In this document: piece by piece, positions 1 to 5,778 of the stretch
Position numbering within the stretch: position 1 is the stretch's first letter
Layout: every line of letters begins with the position of its first letter
From: Acidobacteriota bacterium
Lineage (GTDB): Bacteria > Actinomycetota > Acidimicrobiia > Acidimicrobiales > SHLQ01
Reading direction: 5' to 3'
NCBI GenBank assembly: GCA_022562835.1
Contig: JADFOM010000155.1
Coordinates: 1-6,249 of the forward strand
Length of the DNA stretch: 6,249 nt
Program-made: the position numbers and the translations under genes
The notes under the pieces: model-generated
Seen by the model: the letters and a program-made list of their open reading frames with translations, nothing else
Databases searched by the model: none
What the model was told of the DNA's origin: nothing

Positions 1-653
1 TCCTCGGTGGCGTCCGCCACAATCTGTTCACCTAGCGCATCGATTGTGCCGCCCGACAACAATGCGCCATCGACCTCGCCGATCGGTGCGAGGCCCGCAG
101 AGATGGCCGGAAACCGATCGGGCGAGATTCCGATCGTCTCGCATTCGACCGGGTCCCAAACCTGCCCATCCGAAAGCGGCATCGCAGTCCTCGCGGTCGT
201 CGAGTCGATCGAACCGACACCGCTCAAAGCCGCATTAGCGACGGCCTGTGCCGGCCAGTAGCCCGCCGCATCGGGTGTCTGGGCCGCGTGCCACGCTGCG
301 AAACCCTTGAACTCACGGCCCTCGTCACCTGCAATACCATCGGGCCGTCCGCGGGCATCGCCGTACAAGAGACCTGGGCCTATCGGATTACCCTCCACAT
401 CGACCGGACACAACGAGGGAACCATCGCTGCAACGGTGACCGCAGACACCTTGTGTTCAGCGCTGACCGCAGCCCACGCCGCACTTACGCCGTCACGCCA
501 AGCCAGGCCAGCATCGTGTTCAAACACGTTGGCGTTCGGTGCCCGCAGCGGATGACGAATCTGGACACGAGCCAGAATCTCGCCACTCTCGTCGGCCGCG
601 ACGGCTTTCACCGATGTTGTACCTATGTCAATCCCAACCGTCACGTTCGCCAT
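1..653 (-). CDS. xylB: FGGY-family carbohydrate kinase (xylulokinase-like), N-terminal part, cut by window edge
   Basis: ATP-dependent sugar or polyol kinase of the FGGY family, acting in the cytoplasm. Only the first 217 codons are present; the gene runs off the left edge, and the family is usually about 450-500 residues. The N-terminus MANVTVGIDIGTTSVKAV holds the family's phosphate-binding motif (DIGTTS, residues 9-14). The segment LLYGDARGR (about 95-103) corresponds to the conserved W/Y-x-D-x-R substrate region, with D99 in a position typical of substrate contact. ATG at 653 is the first possible start, because an in-frame TAG lies four codons upstream. There is no Shine-Dalgarno sequence, but a TAGTGT box ends 6 nt before the ATG. 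The gene is divergent from a dehydrogenase-aldolase pair, the same order as Rv0729 (xylB) against Rv0728c-Rv0727c in M. tuberculosis. The family call is firm. The substrate is unknown, and the symbol follows the mycobacterial naming rather than proven xylulose activity. Confidence 0.88.
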   Translation of the reverse strand, partial: MANVTVGIDIGTTSVKAVAADESGEILARVQIRHPLRAPNANVFEHDAGLAWRDGVSAAWAAVSAEHKVSAVTVAAMVPSLCPVDVEGNPIGPGLLYGDARGRPDGIAGDEGREFKGFAAWHAAQTPDAAGYWPAQAVANAALSGVGSIDSTTARTAMPLSDGQVWDPVECETIGISPDRFPAISAGLAPIGEVDGALLSGGTIDALGEQIVADATE

Positions 654-659
654 TGGGGC

Positions 660-665
660 ACACTA
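660..665 (-). promoter_or_regulatory. Putative -10 box of the kinase, leaderless type
   Basis: Read on the minus strand this is TAGTGT, which fits the TANNNT pattern of actinobacterial -10 elements. It is followed by a 6-nt spacer (GCCCCA) and then the kinase ATG, so transcription would start at or next to the A of the start codon. No purine-rich Shine-Dalgarno sequence precedes the ATG. A possible -35 (TTCGAA, 684-689) sits 18 nt upstream but matches the consensus poorly. The call is by pattern only. Confidence 0.45.
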
Positions 666-678
666 GACACCCCGCGGC

Positions 679-684
679 TAGCTT
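679..684 (+). promoter_or_regulatory. Putative -10 box of the dehydrogenase-aldolase operon, leaderless type
   Basis: TAGCTT fits the TANNNT actinobacterial -10 pattern and lies 7 nt before the ATG at 692, the spacing expected for a leaderless mRNA. The bases before the ATG (TTCGAACC) hold no Shine-Dalgarno sequence. A TTGGGG at 653-658 could be a distant -35, but the 20-nt spacer is long. Together with the opposing box at 660-665 it makes a compact divergent promoter in a 38-bp gap. A regulator binding the middle (CCGCGG, 672-677) would affect both directions. That last point is inference. Confidence 0.45.
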
Positions 685-691
685 TCGAACC

Positions 692-1663
692 ATGCCAAAA
701 CCCGTTGCACTCGTGACAGCACCGCTGCGTGGCGAGGCCCTCGAACGACTGCGCGAAATAGCGGAGGTTGAGTTCGACCCCTGGATCGAATACCGGCCCA
801 TCAAGTTGATGGGACCCGATGACCTCGCAGCCCGCATCGCCGAGCTCGGCGCCACGATCCTCGTATGCGAAGCCGACTTCTGTTCGGGTCCAGTTTTCGA
901 TCAACCCCTGTTGGTTATCGGGTCCACGCGGGGCGACCCGACCAACGTCGACCTCGCCGGTGCGACAGCGGCGGGCATCCCCGTCATTCACACGCCTGGA
1001 CGTAACGCTGACGCCGTGGCCGAGATGACGTTGGCGTTGCTATTCGCGGTTGGCCGCGGCGTCGTCAACGGCGACCGAGACATGCGCACCGGAAACGTCT
1101 TTGGCAAAACACTGCCCTATCAGCGCTACCGGGCATGGCAGGTCGCTGGCCAAACGGCCGGCATCGTGGGACTAGGCGCCGTCGGACGCGCCACGAAGTG
1201 GCGCCTTGAGGGTCTCGGGATGACCGTCATCGCAAGCGATCCGTTCGCCGAGGACGCCACATACGAACTCGACGACCTCGTCGCTCAAGCAGATGTGGTG
1301 ACTATGCATGCAGCGGTCACACCAGAAACCACTGGCCTAATGGGTGCTTCGCAGTTCGCCGCCATGAAGCCCGGGTCGATCTATCTGAACTCGGCAAGGG
1401 CCGGGCTACATGACACCGACGCTCTCGTGGAGGCGCTGACCAACGGACCGCTCGGCGGTGCTGGGCTCGACCATGTCGACGGTGAGACGCTGCCGGAGGG
1501 CCATCCTCTAATCACCCTCGACAACGTCGTCCTGACGCCGCACATCGGTGGCGCCACCTACAACGTCGAGGTCAATCAGACCGAAATGATCGTGAACGAC
1601 ATCGAACGTATTCTGCACGGCGAGAAGCCCGAACACATTGCGAACCCGGAGGTTCTGGAATGA
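692..1663 (+). CDS. serA2: D-isomer-specific 2-hydroxyacid dehydrogenase (SerA2-like)
   Basis: A 323-residue NAD(P)-dependent dehydrogenase of the phosphoglycerate dehydrogenase/2-hydroxyacid dehydrogenase family, cytoplasmic. The Rossmann motif GLGAVG is at 160-165. The family's Arg-Glu-His catalytic set is visible as R236 (NSARAG), E265 (DGE) and H284 (LTPHIGG). It ends soon after the nucleotide-binding and second catalytic segments and has no C-terminal ACT domain, so it is not a full-length serine-biosynthetic SerA. The frame is open upstream to 539, but ATG 692 is preferred: the protein then begins at the normal family N-terminus (MPKPVALVTAPL), and a -10 box lies 7 nt upstream. The extra 51 residues of the longer form are low-complexity and overlap the divergent kinase. 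It overlaps the aldolase gene by 4 bp. The same neighbour set occurs in M. tuberculosis as serA2 (Rv0728c). It probably oxidises or reduces a sugar-acid or polyol intermediate; the substrate is not readable. Confidence 0.9.
   Translation: MPKPVALVTAPLRGEALERLREIAEVEFDPWIEYRPIKLMGPDDLAARIAELGATILVCEADFCSGPVFDQPLLVIGSTRGDPTNVDLAGATAAGIPVIHTPGRNADAVAEMTLALLFAVGRGVVNGDRDMRTGNVFGKTLPYQRYRAWQVAGQTAGIVGLGAVGRATKWRLEGLGMTVIASDPFAEDATYELDDLVAQADVVTMHAAVTPETTGLMGASQFAAMKPGSIYLNSARAGLHDTDALVEALTNGPLGGAGLDHVDGETLPEGHPLITLDNVVLTPHIGGATYNVEVNQTEMIVNDIERILHGEKPEHIANPEVLE
1648..1652 (+). promoter_or_regulatory. Shine-Dalgarno sequence of the aldolase
   Basis: GGAGG lies 7 nt before the ATG at 1660, inside the last codons of the dehydrogenase. 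It fixes the aldolase start at the ATGA overlap. It also contrasts with the first gene of the operon, which has no ribosome-binding sequence. Confidence 0.75.
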
Positions 1664-2316
1664 GTGACACAACATCGACCGACATCCGCACTCAAGTAGT
1701 CGCTGCAGCGCACCAAATGTACGCCGACGGGCTTGTCGTCGGCACCGCTGGCAACGTGTCGGGGCGCCAGGCCGACGGCAACATCTGTCTCACCCCCTCG
1801 TCAACCCCCTACGACGACGTCTCGCTCGACAACCTCGCCATAGTGGACCTCGCCGGCACGCCGGTCGAGGGAGGAAACCCATCGTCTGAGAAGGCGATGC
1901 ACCTGAGCTGTTATCAGAAGTTCGGCGAGGTCGGTGGCGTTGTTCATTGCCACCCGGTCCATGGCTCCATGTTCGCCGTCGCCGGCAAGACCATCCCCGC
2001 TGTCATCGAAGAGGTGATCGTCTACATCGGTGGCGACGTACCGATCTCCAACTATGCGACGACGGGAAGCGACGAGCTAGCAGCGGAGGTGGTTCGCCAT
2101 CTCGGCGATCGCAGCGCCGTGTTGATGGCCAATCATGGGATGATCTGCGTCGGGAAGTCGCCAGCCGACGCTCTACATACCGCACAGGTCATCGAGCACA
2201 CAGCGAAGATCGTCTACGGCGCGATGATGCTGGGCAATGTCACGCCTCTACCGGAACAGGTAGTCGAGACGTTTTCGGGCTACTACGGCATGATTCGACA
2301 GAGCTGGGCGAAATAA
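1660..2316 (+). CDS. fucA: Class II (zinc-dependent) aldolase, FucA/AraD family
   Basis: A 218-residue cytoplasmic aldolase or epimerase of the AraD/FucA family, close to the length of E. coli L-fuculose-1-phosphate aldolase (215). GTAGNVSGR (28-36) and LTPSSTPYDD (44-53) are the usual phosphate and substrate loops. S75-S76-E77 corresponds to the catalytic Ser-Ser-Glu of FucA, and zinc ligands H96 and H98 (HCHPVH) and H159 (NHG) are all present, so the enzyme should be active. The family retro-aldol reaction splits a ketose 1-phosphate into dihydroxyacetone phosphate and an aldehyde. It is the second gene of an operon with the dehydrogenase (ATGA overlap, strong GGAGG), and the kinase lies divergently. 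The same trio exists in M. tuberculosis as Rv0727c-Rv0728c/Rv0729. Alternatives within the family are ribulose-phosphate epimerase or a decarboxylating aldolase. The exact sugar is unknown. Confidence 0.9.
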   Translation: MSDTTSTDIRTQVVAAAHQMYADGLVVGTAGNVSGRQADGNICLTPSSTPYDDVSLDNLAIVDLAGTPVEGGNPSSEKAMHLSCYQKFGEVGGVVHCHPVHGSMFAVAGKTIPAVIEEVIVYIGGDVPISNYATTGSDELAAEVVRHLGDRSAVLMANHGMICVGKSPADALHTAQVIEHTAKIVYGAMMLGNVTPLPEQVVETFSGYYGMIRQSWAK

Positions 2317-2330
2317 CCACCACGCAGCTC

Positions 2331-3527
2331 CTAGGAAACGCTGATCGGAACCTTCGAGTAGCCGGCGACGTTAGACATCTGCACACGCTCGAGACCGTCC
2401 TTATCCACTGAGAAGCTCGGCCAGCGCCTGGCGATCTCTTCGAGCGCAACGGCGCTCTCGAGCCGAGCCAACGCCGCGCCGAGGCAGTTGTGGATGCCAT
2501 GTCCGAACCCGATCGCAAGTCTCGGCGGACGGTCGATGTCGAAGCGAGACGGATCTTTGTATTCCCGGGGATCATGGTTGGCCGCCCCGGTCAACAAGAA
2601 GACCGGTTTACCAGCCCTTACCGTCACCCCGTGCCATTGCGTTTCATCCACTGATAGACGCCCCTGGTATTGCGACGGAGCGCGGTAACGCAATGTCTCC
2701 TCCACCGCGCCGTAGACCTTCGAACCATCTTCGAGCAGTTTGGCCCACTCGCCTGGGTGATCATCAAACGCGACCACCGCCGAACCGAGCAGTTTGGTGA
2801 CGGTCTCTGAGCCAGCGGCAGCGAGCAGCGAACAAAACCCGGCTATCTCGTGGTCGCTCAGCGATACGAACTCACCGTCGTCGGTCTCGACTTGCGACTC
2901 GATCAGCGCCGTCGTCATGTCGTCGCCAGGGTGGAGGCGCTTGTCGGCTACGAAGTCGACGAAGTAGACGGCCTGGTCAATAGCCGCCTCGGCCTGAGCA
3001 GCCGAACCGAGTGGCTGGCCCTCCTCGCGGGTGAGCATCGCGTCGGTCTGATGGCGGATCATCTGACGGTCGGGCTTGGGTACGCCGAGAATTGCACAGA
3101 TGACCTCGACGGGGAACGGACCAGCGAACTCACCGACAATGTCGAACTCCGAGCGATCCATGAGCGGATCGAGGTACTCGGCGATGAGATCGCTCACCAT
3201 CGGCTTGTGGGCCCCAATGGCTCGCGGAGTGAACGATCGCGATACGAGCTTGCGGTAGCGCGTGTGTTCGGGCGGATCCATCATGATGATGCTGCGGTTC
3301 ATGGTCGCAGCGAACTCGGGGGAGATGAGCTGGTCATAGGTAAGACCATGTGTCGACGTGAAGCTCTTCGTGTTGCGGTGAACGGCGACAACATCGTCGA
3401 AACGACTAAAGGCATAGAAGTCCCACTTCTCACTGTGAAAACAGGGTGCCTCCTCACGTAACAGTTCGTAGGTGTCATACGGGTCGTCGAAAAAGTCCCT
3501 GCTGAACGGATCAAAGTCGACGGTCAT
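2331..3527 (-). CDS. Cytochrome P450 (bacterial soluble class)
   Basis: A complete 398-residue heme monooxygenase without a membrane anchor, typical of actinobacterial P450s that take electrons from a ferredoxin. Landmarks in order: C-helix segment MDPPEHTRYRKLVSRSF (83-99); I-helix oxygen-activation motif AGSET (238-242), with Glu in place of the commoner Asp, as in many actinobacterial P450s; K-helix E277-T-L-R280; PSRFDIDR (326-333); and heme loop FGHGIHNCLG (341-350), with C348 as the thiolate ligand. No ferredoxin or reductase gene lies in the window. It is the last gene of a minus-strand operon, 18 bp after the DUF35 gene and with its own GGGAGG, and is convergent with the aldolase (14-bp gap). 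From its neighbours it may hydroxylate a steroid, terpenoid or fatty-acid-like substrate before or after CoA activation. The subfamily cannot be assigned by eye. Confidence 0.95.
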   Translation of the reverse strand: MTVDFDPFSRDFFDDPYDTYELLREEAPCFHSEKWDFYAFSRFDDVVAVHRNTKSFTSTHGLTYDQLISPEFAATMNRSIIMMDPPEHTRYRKLVSRSFTPRAIGAHKPMVSDLIAEYLDPLMDRSEFDIVGEFAGPFPVEVICAILGVPKPDRQMIRHQTDAMLTREEGQPLGSAAQAEAAIDQAVYFVDFVADKRLHPGDDMTTALIESQVETDDGEFVSLSDHEIAGFCSLLAAAGSETVTKLLGSAVVAFDDHPGEWAKLLEDGSKVYGAVEETLRYRAPSQYQGRLSVDETQWHGVTVRAGKPVFLLTGAANHDPREYKDPSRFDIDRPPRLAIGFGHGIHNCLGAALARLESAVALEEIARRWPSFSVDKDGLERVQMSNVAGYSKVPISVS

Positions 3528-3531
3528 GGCG

Positions 3532-3537
3532 CCTCCC
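3532..3537 (-). promoter_or_regulatory. Shine-Dalgarno sequence of the P450
   Basis: On the minus strand GGGAGG stands 4 nt before the P450 ATG at 3527, within the 18-bp gap after the DUF35 stop codon. It supports the chosen start and independent translation initiation of the P450 on a shared transcript. Confidence 0.7.
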
Positions 3538-3545
3538 GGCTCGCT

Positions 3546-3998
3546 CTAGTTCGCTTCGACTGGCTCGAACAAGGGTACGTACCATTCACCGCTGTGCTCA
3601 AACAGCACACGCAGCCGCATCCCGATCTCGACATCGCTATGGTCGCAACCCACGATGTTAGTGGCGATGCGGATCGTCGGATCCTCGTCTATCTCGACGA
3701 ACCCGAACACATACGGCGGATCGAAACCGGGGATGAATGGCTGATGATTGATCGTGAACGCGGCCAACGTGCCGGTGCCCGCGACCGGTTTGGGCGACAG
3801 ATCCCGACCATGGCAGTACGGACAAACCGGTTGGGGCGGATGGTGGAAGCGATCGCAGTCATCGCAGTGCAGCAGGCGTAGGAAACCGTCCTTACCCGAG
3901 GTCCAGAAGAATTCACCCTCGGCCGACGGGGTACCGATGTAACGCAGCGGCAGTTCACCCTGCGCGTTTGCCATGATCGTCGACTCGGTTTCGGTCAT
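3546..3998 (-). CDS. DUF35 zinc-ribbon/OB-fold protein, partner of the thiolase-like protein
   Basis: A 150-residue protein of the DUF35 type (zinc-ribbon N-terminal part plus OB-fold acyl-CoA-associated part). The ribbon is seen as C45-x2-C48 and C59-x2-C62 (HCDDCDRF and CPYCHGRD). The stretch from about 72 to 145 has the beta-rich OB-fold pattern (GTGTLAAFT, FGFVEIDED, GMRLRVLFE). DUF35 proteins of known function form complexes with thiolase-superfamily enzymes, for example ChsH2 with Ltp2. The start at 3998 makes a 4-bp ATGA overlap with the thiolase-like gene and has AAGGG 6 nt upstream. The later ATG at 3974 has no such signal. The overlap suggests coupled translation and a stoichiometric complex. 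It probably binds the CoA part of the substrate or stabilises the partner. No substrate can be named. Confidence 0.88.
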   Translation of the reverse strand: MTETESTIMANAQGELPLRYIGTPSAEGEFFWTSGKDGFLRLLHCDDCDRFHHPPQPVCPYCHGRDLSPKPVAGTGTLAAFTINHQPFIPGFDPPYVFGFVEIDEDPTIRIATNIVGCDHSDVEIGMRLRVLFEHSGEWYVPLFEPVEAN

Positions 3999-5170
3999 GC
4001 CACACCCTTCGTCAGCAGGAGACAGCCAGACTCTGGTCCGCCGCCCGCAGCGACCGCGGCAACTTCGGGATCGCCGGCGATTTGACGATCGCCGGCCTGG
4101 CCTCGCAATTGCAACACACCCTCATGCAAGAATCCGAACCCGTGCAGACGTCCACCCGAAAGCTGACCGCCCCAGGTGTTGAGCGGCAGTTCGCCATCCG
4201 GGGCGATCCGCGTCCCTCCCTCGACGAACGGGCCACCATCGCCCTTCTCACAGAAACCAAGGGCCTCGATCCACGCCAGGGTCAGCCAGGTGAATCCGTC
4301 GTAGAGCTGTGCGGTGTCGACATCGCTTGGACCGAGGTCGGTGCGTTCCCACATCGATGCAGCAGAGTCGCGCATCGCCATCGTGGTGAGGTCATCGAAC
4401 TGATCCCAGCTAGGTCGCCCTCGTAAGGCCGTGCCAATGGCATTGATACCGATCGCCCCGTGCGGGGTATCGGGCGCATAGTCACGATGTGACACGATCA
4501 CGACGGTCGATCCGTCACAGGGAACGTCGCAGTCGTATAGACCGAACGGCTCGGACACAAGCCTCACGTTGAGGTAATCGTCCATCGTCATGGGCTCGGT
4601 GTAGATCGCCTTGGGATTGCGTGCCGCGTTGGTGCGAGCATTGATCGCGATCGCTCCGAGCTGCTCGCGAGTCGTTCCATATTCGTGCATGTGACGTTGC
4701 GCGTAACAGGCGATCCAGTTGGAGGCCGAAGATGCACCGTAGGGGATCAAGTACTGGAATGCCGACGGCAGCGAACCGCCTCCCGACCCGCCGCCTGGAC
4801 GTAGCGCACCGCCAGAACCCTCGATGACCGTTCGGAAGCAGAGCACGTGTCTGGCCAAACCGGCAGCTACCGCAAGCACGGCCTTGTGGACCGCACCGAG
4901 CTGCCCAGAGGTCTCAGCGCCGCCGTCTCGCCAATTGAGCGAGAAACGCAGCGCCTCGTGCAACTCAGCGCCTGTCGCACCACCGAAGCTCCCCGCCATT
5001 GCCGGGTACGTCGAGATGCCGTCGATATCAGAAACGGTGAGACCTGCGTCGCCGATCGCCCTGAGTGACGCTTCGATGGTGAGGTCGAGGCCGCCACGAT
5101 ACAAACGACGACCGATATCGGATTGAGCGCTACCTGAGATGATTGCCTGGCGCTCGAGGGGCTCGTTCAT
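3995..5170 (-). CDS. Thiolase-superfamily protein without the nucleophilic cysteine (Ltp2/SCP2-like, probable acyl-CoA aldolase)
   Basis: A 391-residue thiolase-fold protein of the SCP2-thiolase/lipid-transfer type. The N-terminal half (DIGRRLYRGGLDL, ALRAIGDAGL-like segment, DIDGIST) and the segment DVPCDGSTVVIVS (215-227) are typical of the group. The usual nucleophile motif, where thiolases carry Cys, reads GGAETSGQLGAVHKA (83-97), with no cysteine. The histidine-containing NEAF/HDAF motif is LYDGF (289-293). The GHPxGxSG motif reads GGQLSGGRLHGFG (334-346). Loss of Cys but retention of the fold and of a tyrosine at the YDGF site agrees with the Ltp2 class, in which the thiolase scaffold catalyses a retro-aldol cleavage of steroid side-chain CoA esters together with a DUF35 partner. 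Such a partner follows directly with a 4-bp overlap. A flexible Gly/Ser-rich loop lies at 125-133. It overlaps the upstream ABC gene by ATGA. The reaction is inferred; an acyl-binding, non-catalytic role is also possible. Confidence 0.87.
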   Translation of the reverse strand: MNEPLERQAIISGSAQSDIGRRLYRGGLDLTIEASLRAIGDAGLTVSDIDGISTYPAMAGSFGGATGAELHEALRFSLNWRDGGAETSGQLGAVHKAVLAVAAGLARHVLCFRTVIEGSGGALRPGGGSGGGSLPSAFQYLIPYGASSASNWIACYAQRHMHEYGTTREQLGAIAINARTNAARNPKAIYTEPMTMDDYLNVRLVSEPFGLYDCDVPCDGSTVVIVSHRDYAPDTPHGAIGINAIGTALRGRPSWDQFDDLTTMAMRDSAASMWERTDLGPSDVDTAQLYDGFTWLTLAWIEALGFCEKGDGGPFVEGGTRIAPDGELPLNTWGGQLSGGRLHGFGFLHEGVLQLRGQAGDRQIAGDPEVAAVAAGGGPESGCLLLTKGVA

Positions 5171-5733
5171 GTTGCCGCCTTGTCTCCAGGCTCAAACAAC
5201 TCTGCGGTCACTACCTCGCGGGCCTGCGATGACTCGCCCTCCCATGTAACCGTGCCGTGGGTCAATAAGGCCACTCGGTCACACAAGGCGAGTGCTGGGC
5301 CGAGCTGCTGTTCGACGATCAACAGGCTCGTGCCGGCGGCCCGAATCGCTTCTAAGGACTCATACACCGTATCGATCACGACCGGCGCCAGTCCAAGCGA
5401 CAACTCGTCGGCGATCAAGAGACGGGGCTCCTCCACCAGCACCCGCGACAATGACAACATGCGCTGCTCTCCACCCGAAAGTGTGCCTGCGATCTGCTTG
5501 CGCCTTTCGCCGAGGCGTGGAAATAGTGCATAGGCGCGCTCGAGGCCTTTGCGAGCCCTACTTCGGCCAAGACTGCGATGGAACGACAACATTAGGTTCT
5601 CATCGACAGTGAAGGTCGCGAATACTGATCGGCCTTCGGGCGCATGCGCGATGCCCGCCTGAGCGAACTTGTAGGCCGGCTGCCCGGTCAGGTCTTCGCC
5701 GTTGAACAGCACCTTGCCCGAGGTCGGTACCAC
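5167..5733 (-). CDS. livF: LivF-type branched-chain amino acid/amide ABC transporter ATPase, N-terminus lost at a chimeric junction
   Basis: ATP-binding subunit of a HAAT-family (LivF-like) importer, which works at the inner face of the membrane with LivG, LivH, LivM and a binding protein. Counted from the GTG at 5733: APEGRSVFATFTVDENL (31-47) is the LivF-type Q-loop region, LSGGEQ (85-90) the ABC signature, LLIADE (105-110) Walker B, LGLAP (113-117) the D-loop and IVEQQ (139-143) the switch region. Walker A and about 45-50 N-terminal residues are absent, since LivF is usually about 235-245 residues. The GTG at 5733 is not a believable start: it lies in a frame that continues upstream as a Rho fragment. 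True LivF sequence begins within or just after 5707-5727. The 3' end overlaps the thiolase-like gene by ATGA, so that end is intact. It suggests uptake of an acid or amide substrate used by the downstream enzymes. Confidence 0.85.
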   Translation of the reverse strand: MVPTSGKVLFNGEDLTGQPAYKFAQAGIAHAPEGRSVFATFTVDENLMLSFHRSLGRSRARKGLERAYALFPRLGERRKQIAGTLSGGEQRMLSLSRVLVEEPRLLIADELSLGLAPVVIDTVYESLEAIRAAGTSLLIVEQQLGPALALCDRVALLTHGTVTWEGESSQAREVVTAELFEPGDKAAT

Positions 5734-5778
5734 GGTGTTGTAGGCACGGGCCAGACGCGTGATCGAGTCGAGCAGGAT
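5707..5778 (-). pseudogene. rho: Fragment of transcription termination factor Rho, fused in frame to livF
   Basis: The 24 minus-strand codons from 5778 to 5707 read ILLDSITRLARAYNTV followed by VPTSGKVL. The first part is a hallmark of the Rho ATPase core: E. coli Rho has the same segment, with P-A-S-G-K-V-L after it. No ABC ATPase carries it. The last seven residues (PTSGKVL, 5707-5727) suit both Rho and LivF, whose beta-strand after Walker A often reads PTSG. The exact joint is therefore hidden in this shared 21-nt stretch. Upstream of 5778 the frame stays open but no longer resembles Rho. The piece is far too short to function. Its presence indicates recombination at microhomology or, more likely, a chimeric read or misassembly. 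Confidence 0.8.

Noticed and set aside
539..691. 51-residue N-terminal extension of the dehydrogenase from an upstream ATG
   Set aside because: The extension overlaps the divergent kinase gene, is Arg/Ser/Pro-rich like an antisense frame, and precedes a normal family N-terminus at 692 that has its own -10 box.
288..716. Plus-strand 142-codon open frame across the kinase
   Set aside because: Antisense to the well-supported FGGY kinase; its Arg/Thr/His-rich composition is that of a shadow frame in GC-rich DNA.
641..991. Minus-strand 116-codon open frame over the dehydrogenase start
   Set aside because: Antisense to the dehydrogenase and overlapping the kinase start in another frame; no recognisable features.
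2301..2330. Inverted repeat GAGCTG / CAGCTC around the convergent stop codons, possible bidirectional terminator
   Set aside because: A 6-bp stem with an 18-nt loop and no U-tract is weak, and one arm is in the aldolase coding sequence; chance cannot be excluded.
2850..3461. Plus-strand 203-codon open frame inside the P450 gene
   Set aside because: Completely antisense to a P450 with all its motifs, and it follows from the codon bias of that gene; no motif of its own.
5731..5733. GTG as the genuine start of a short LivF
   Set aside because: The codon lies in the Rho-derived sequence, has no ribosome-binding site, and would give an ATPase without Walker A.
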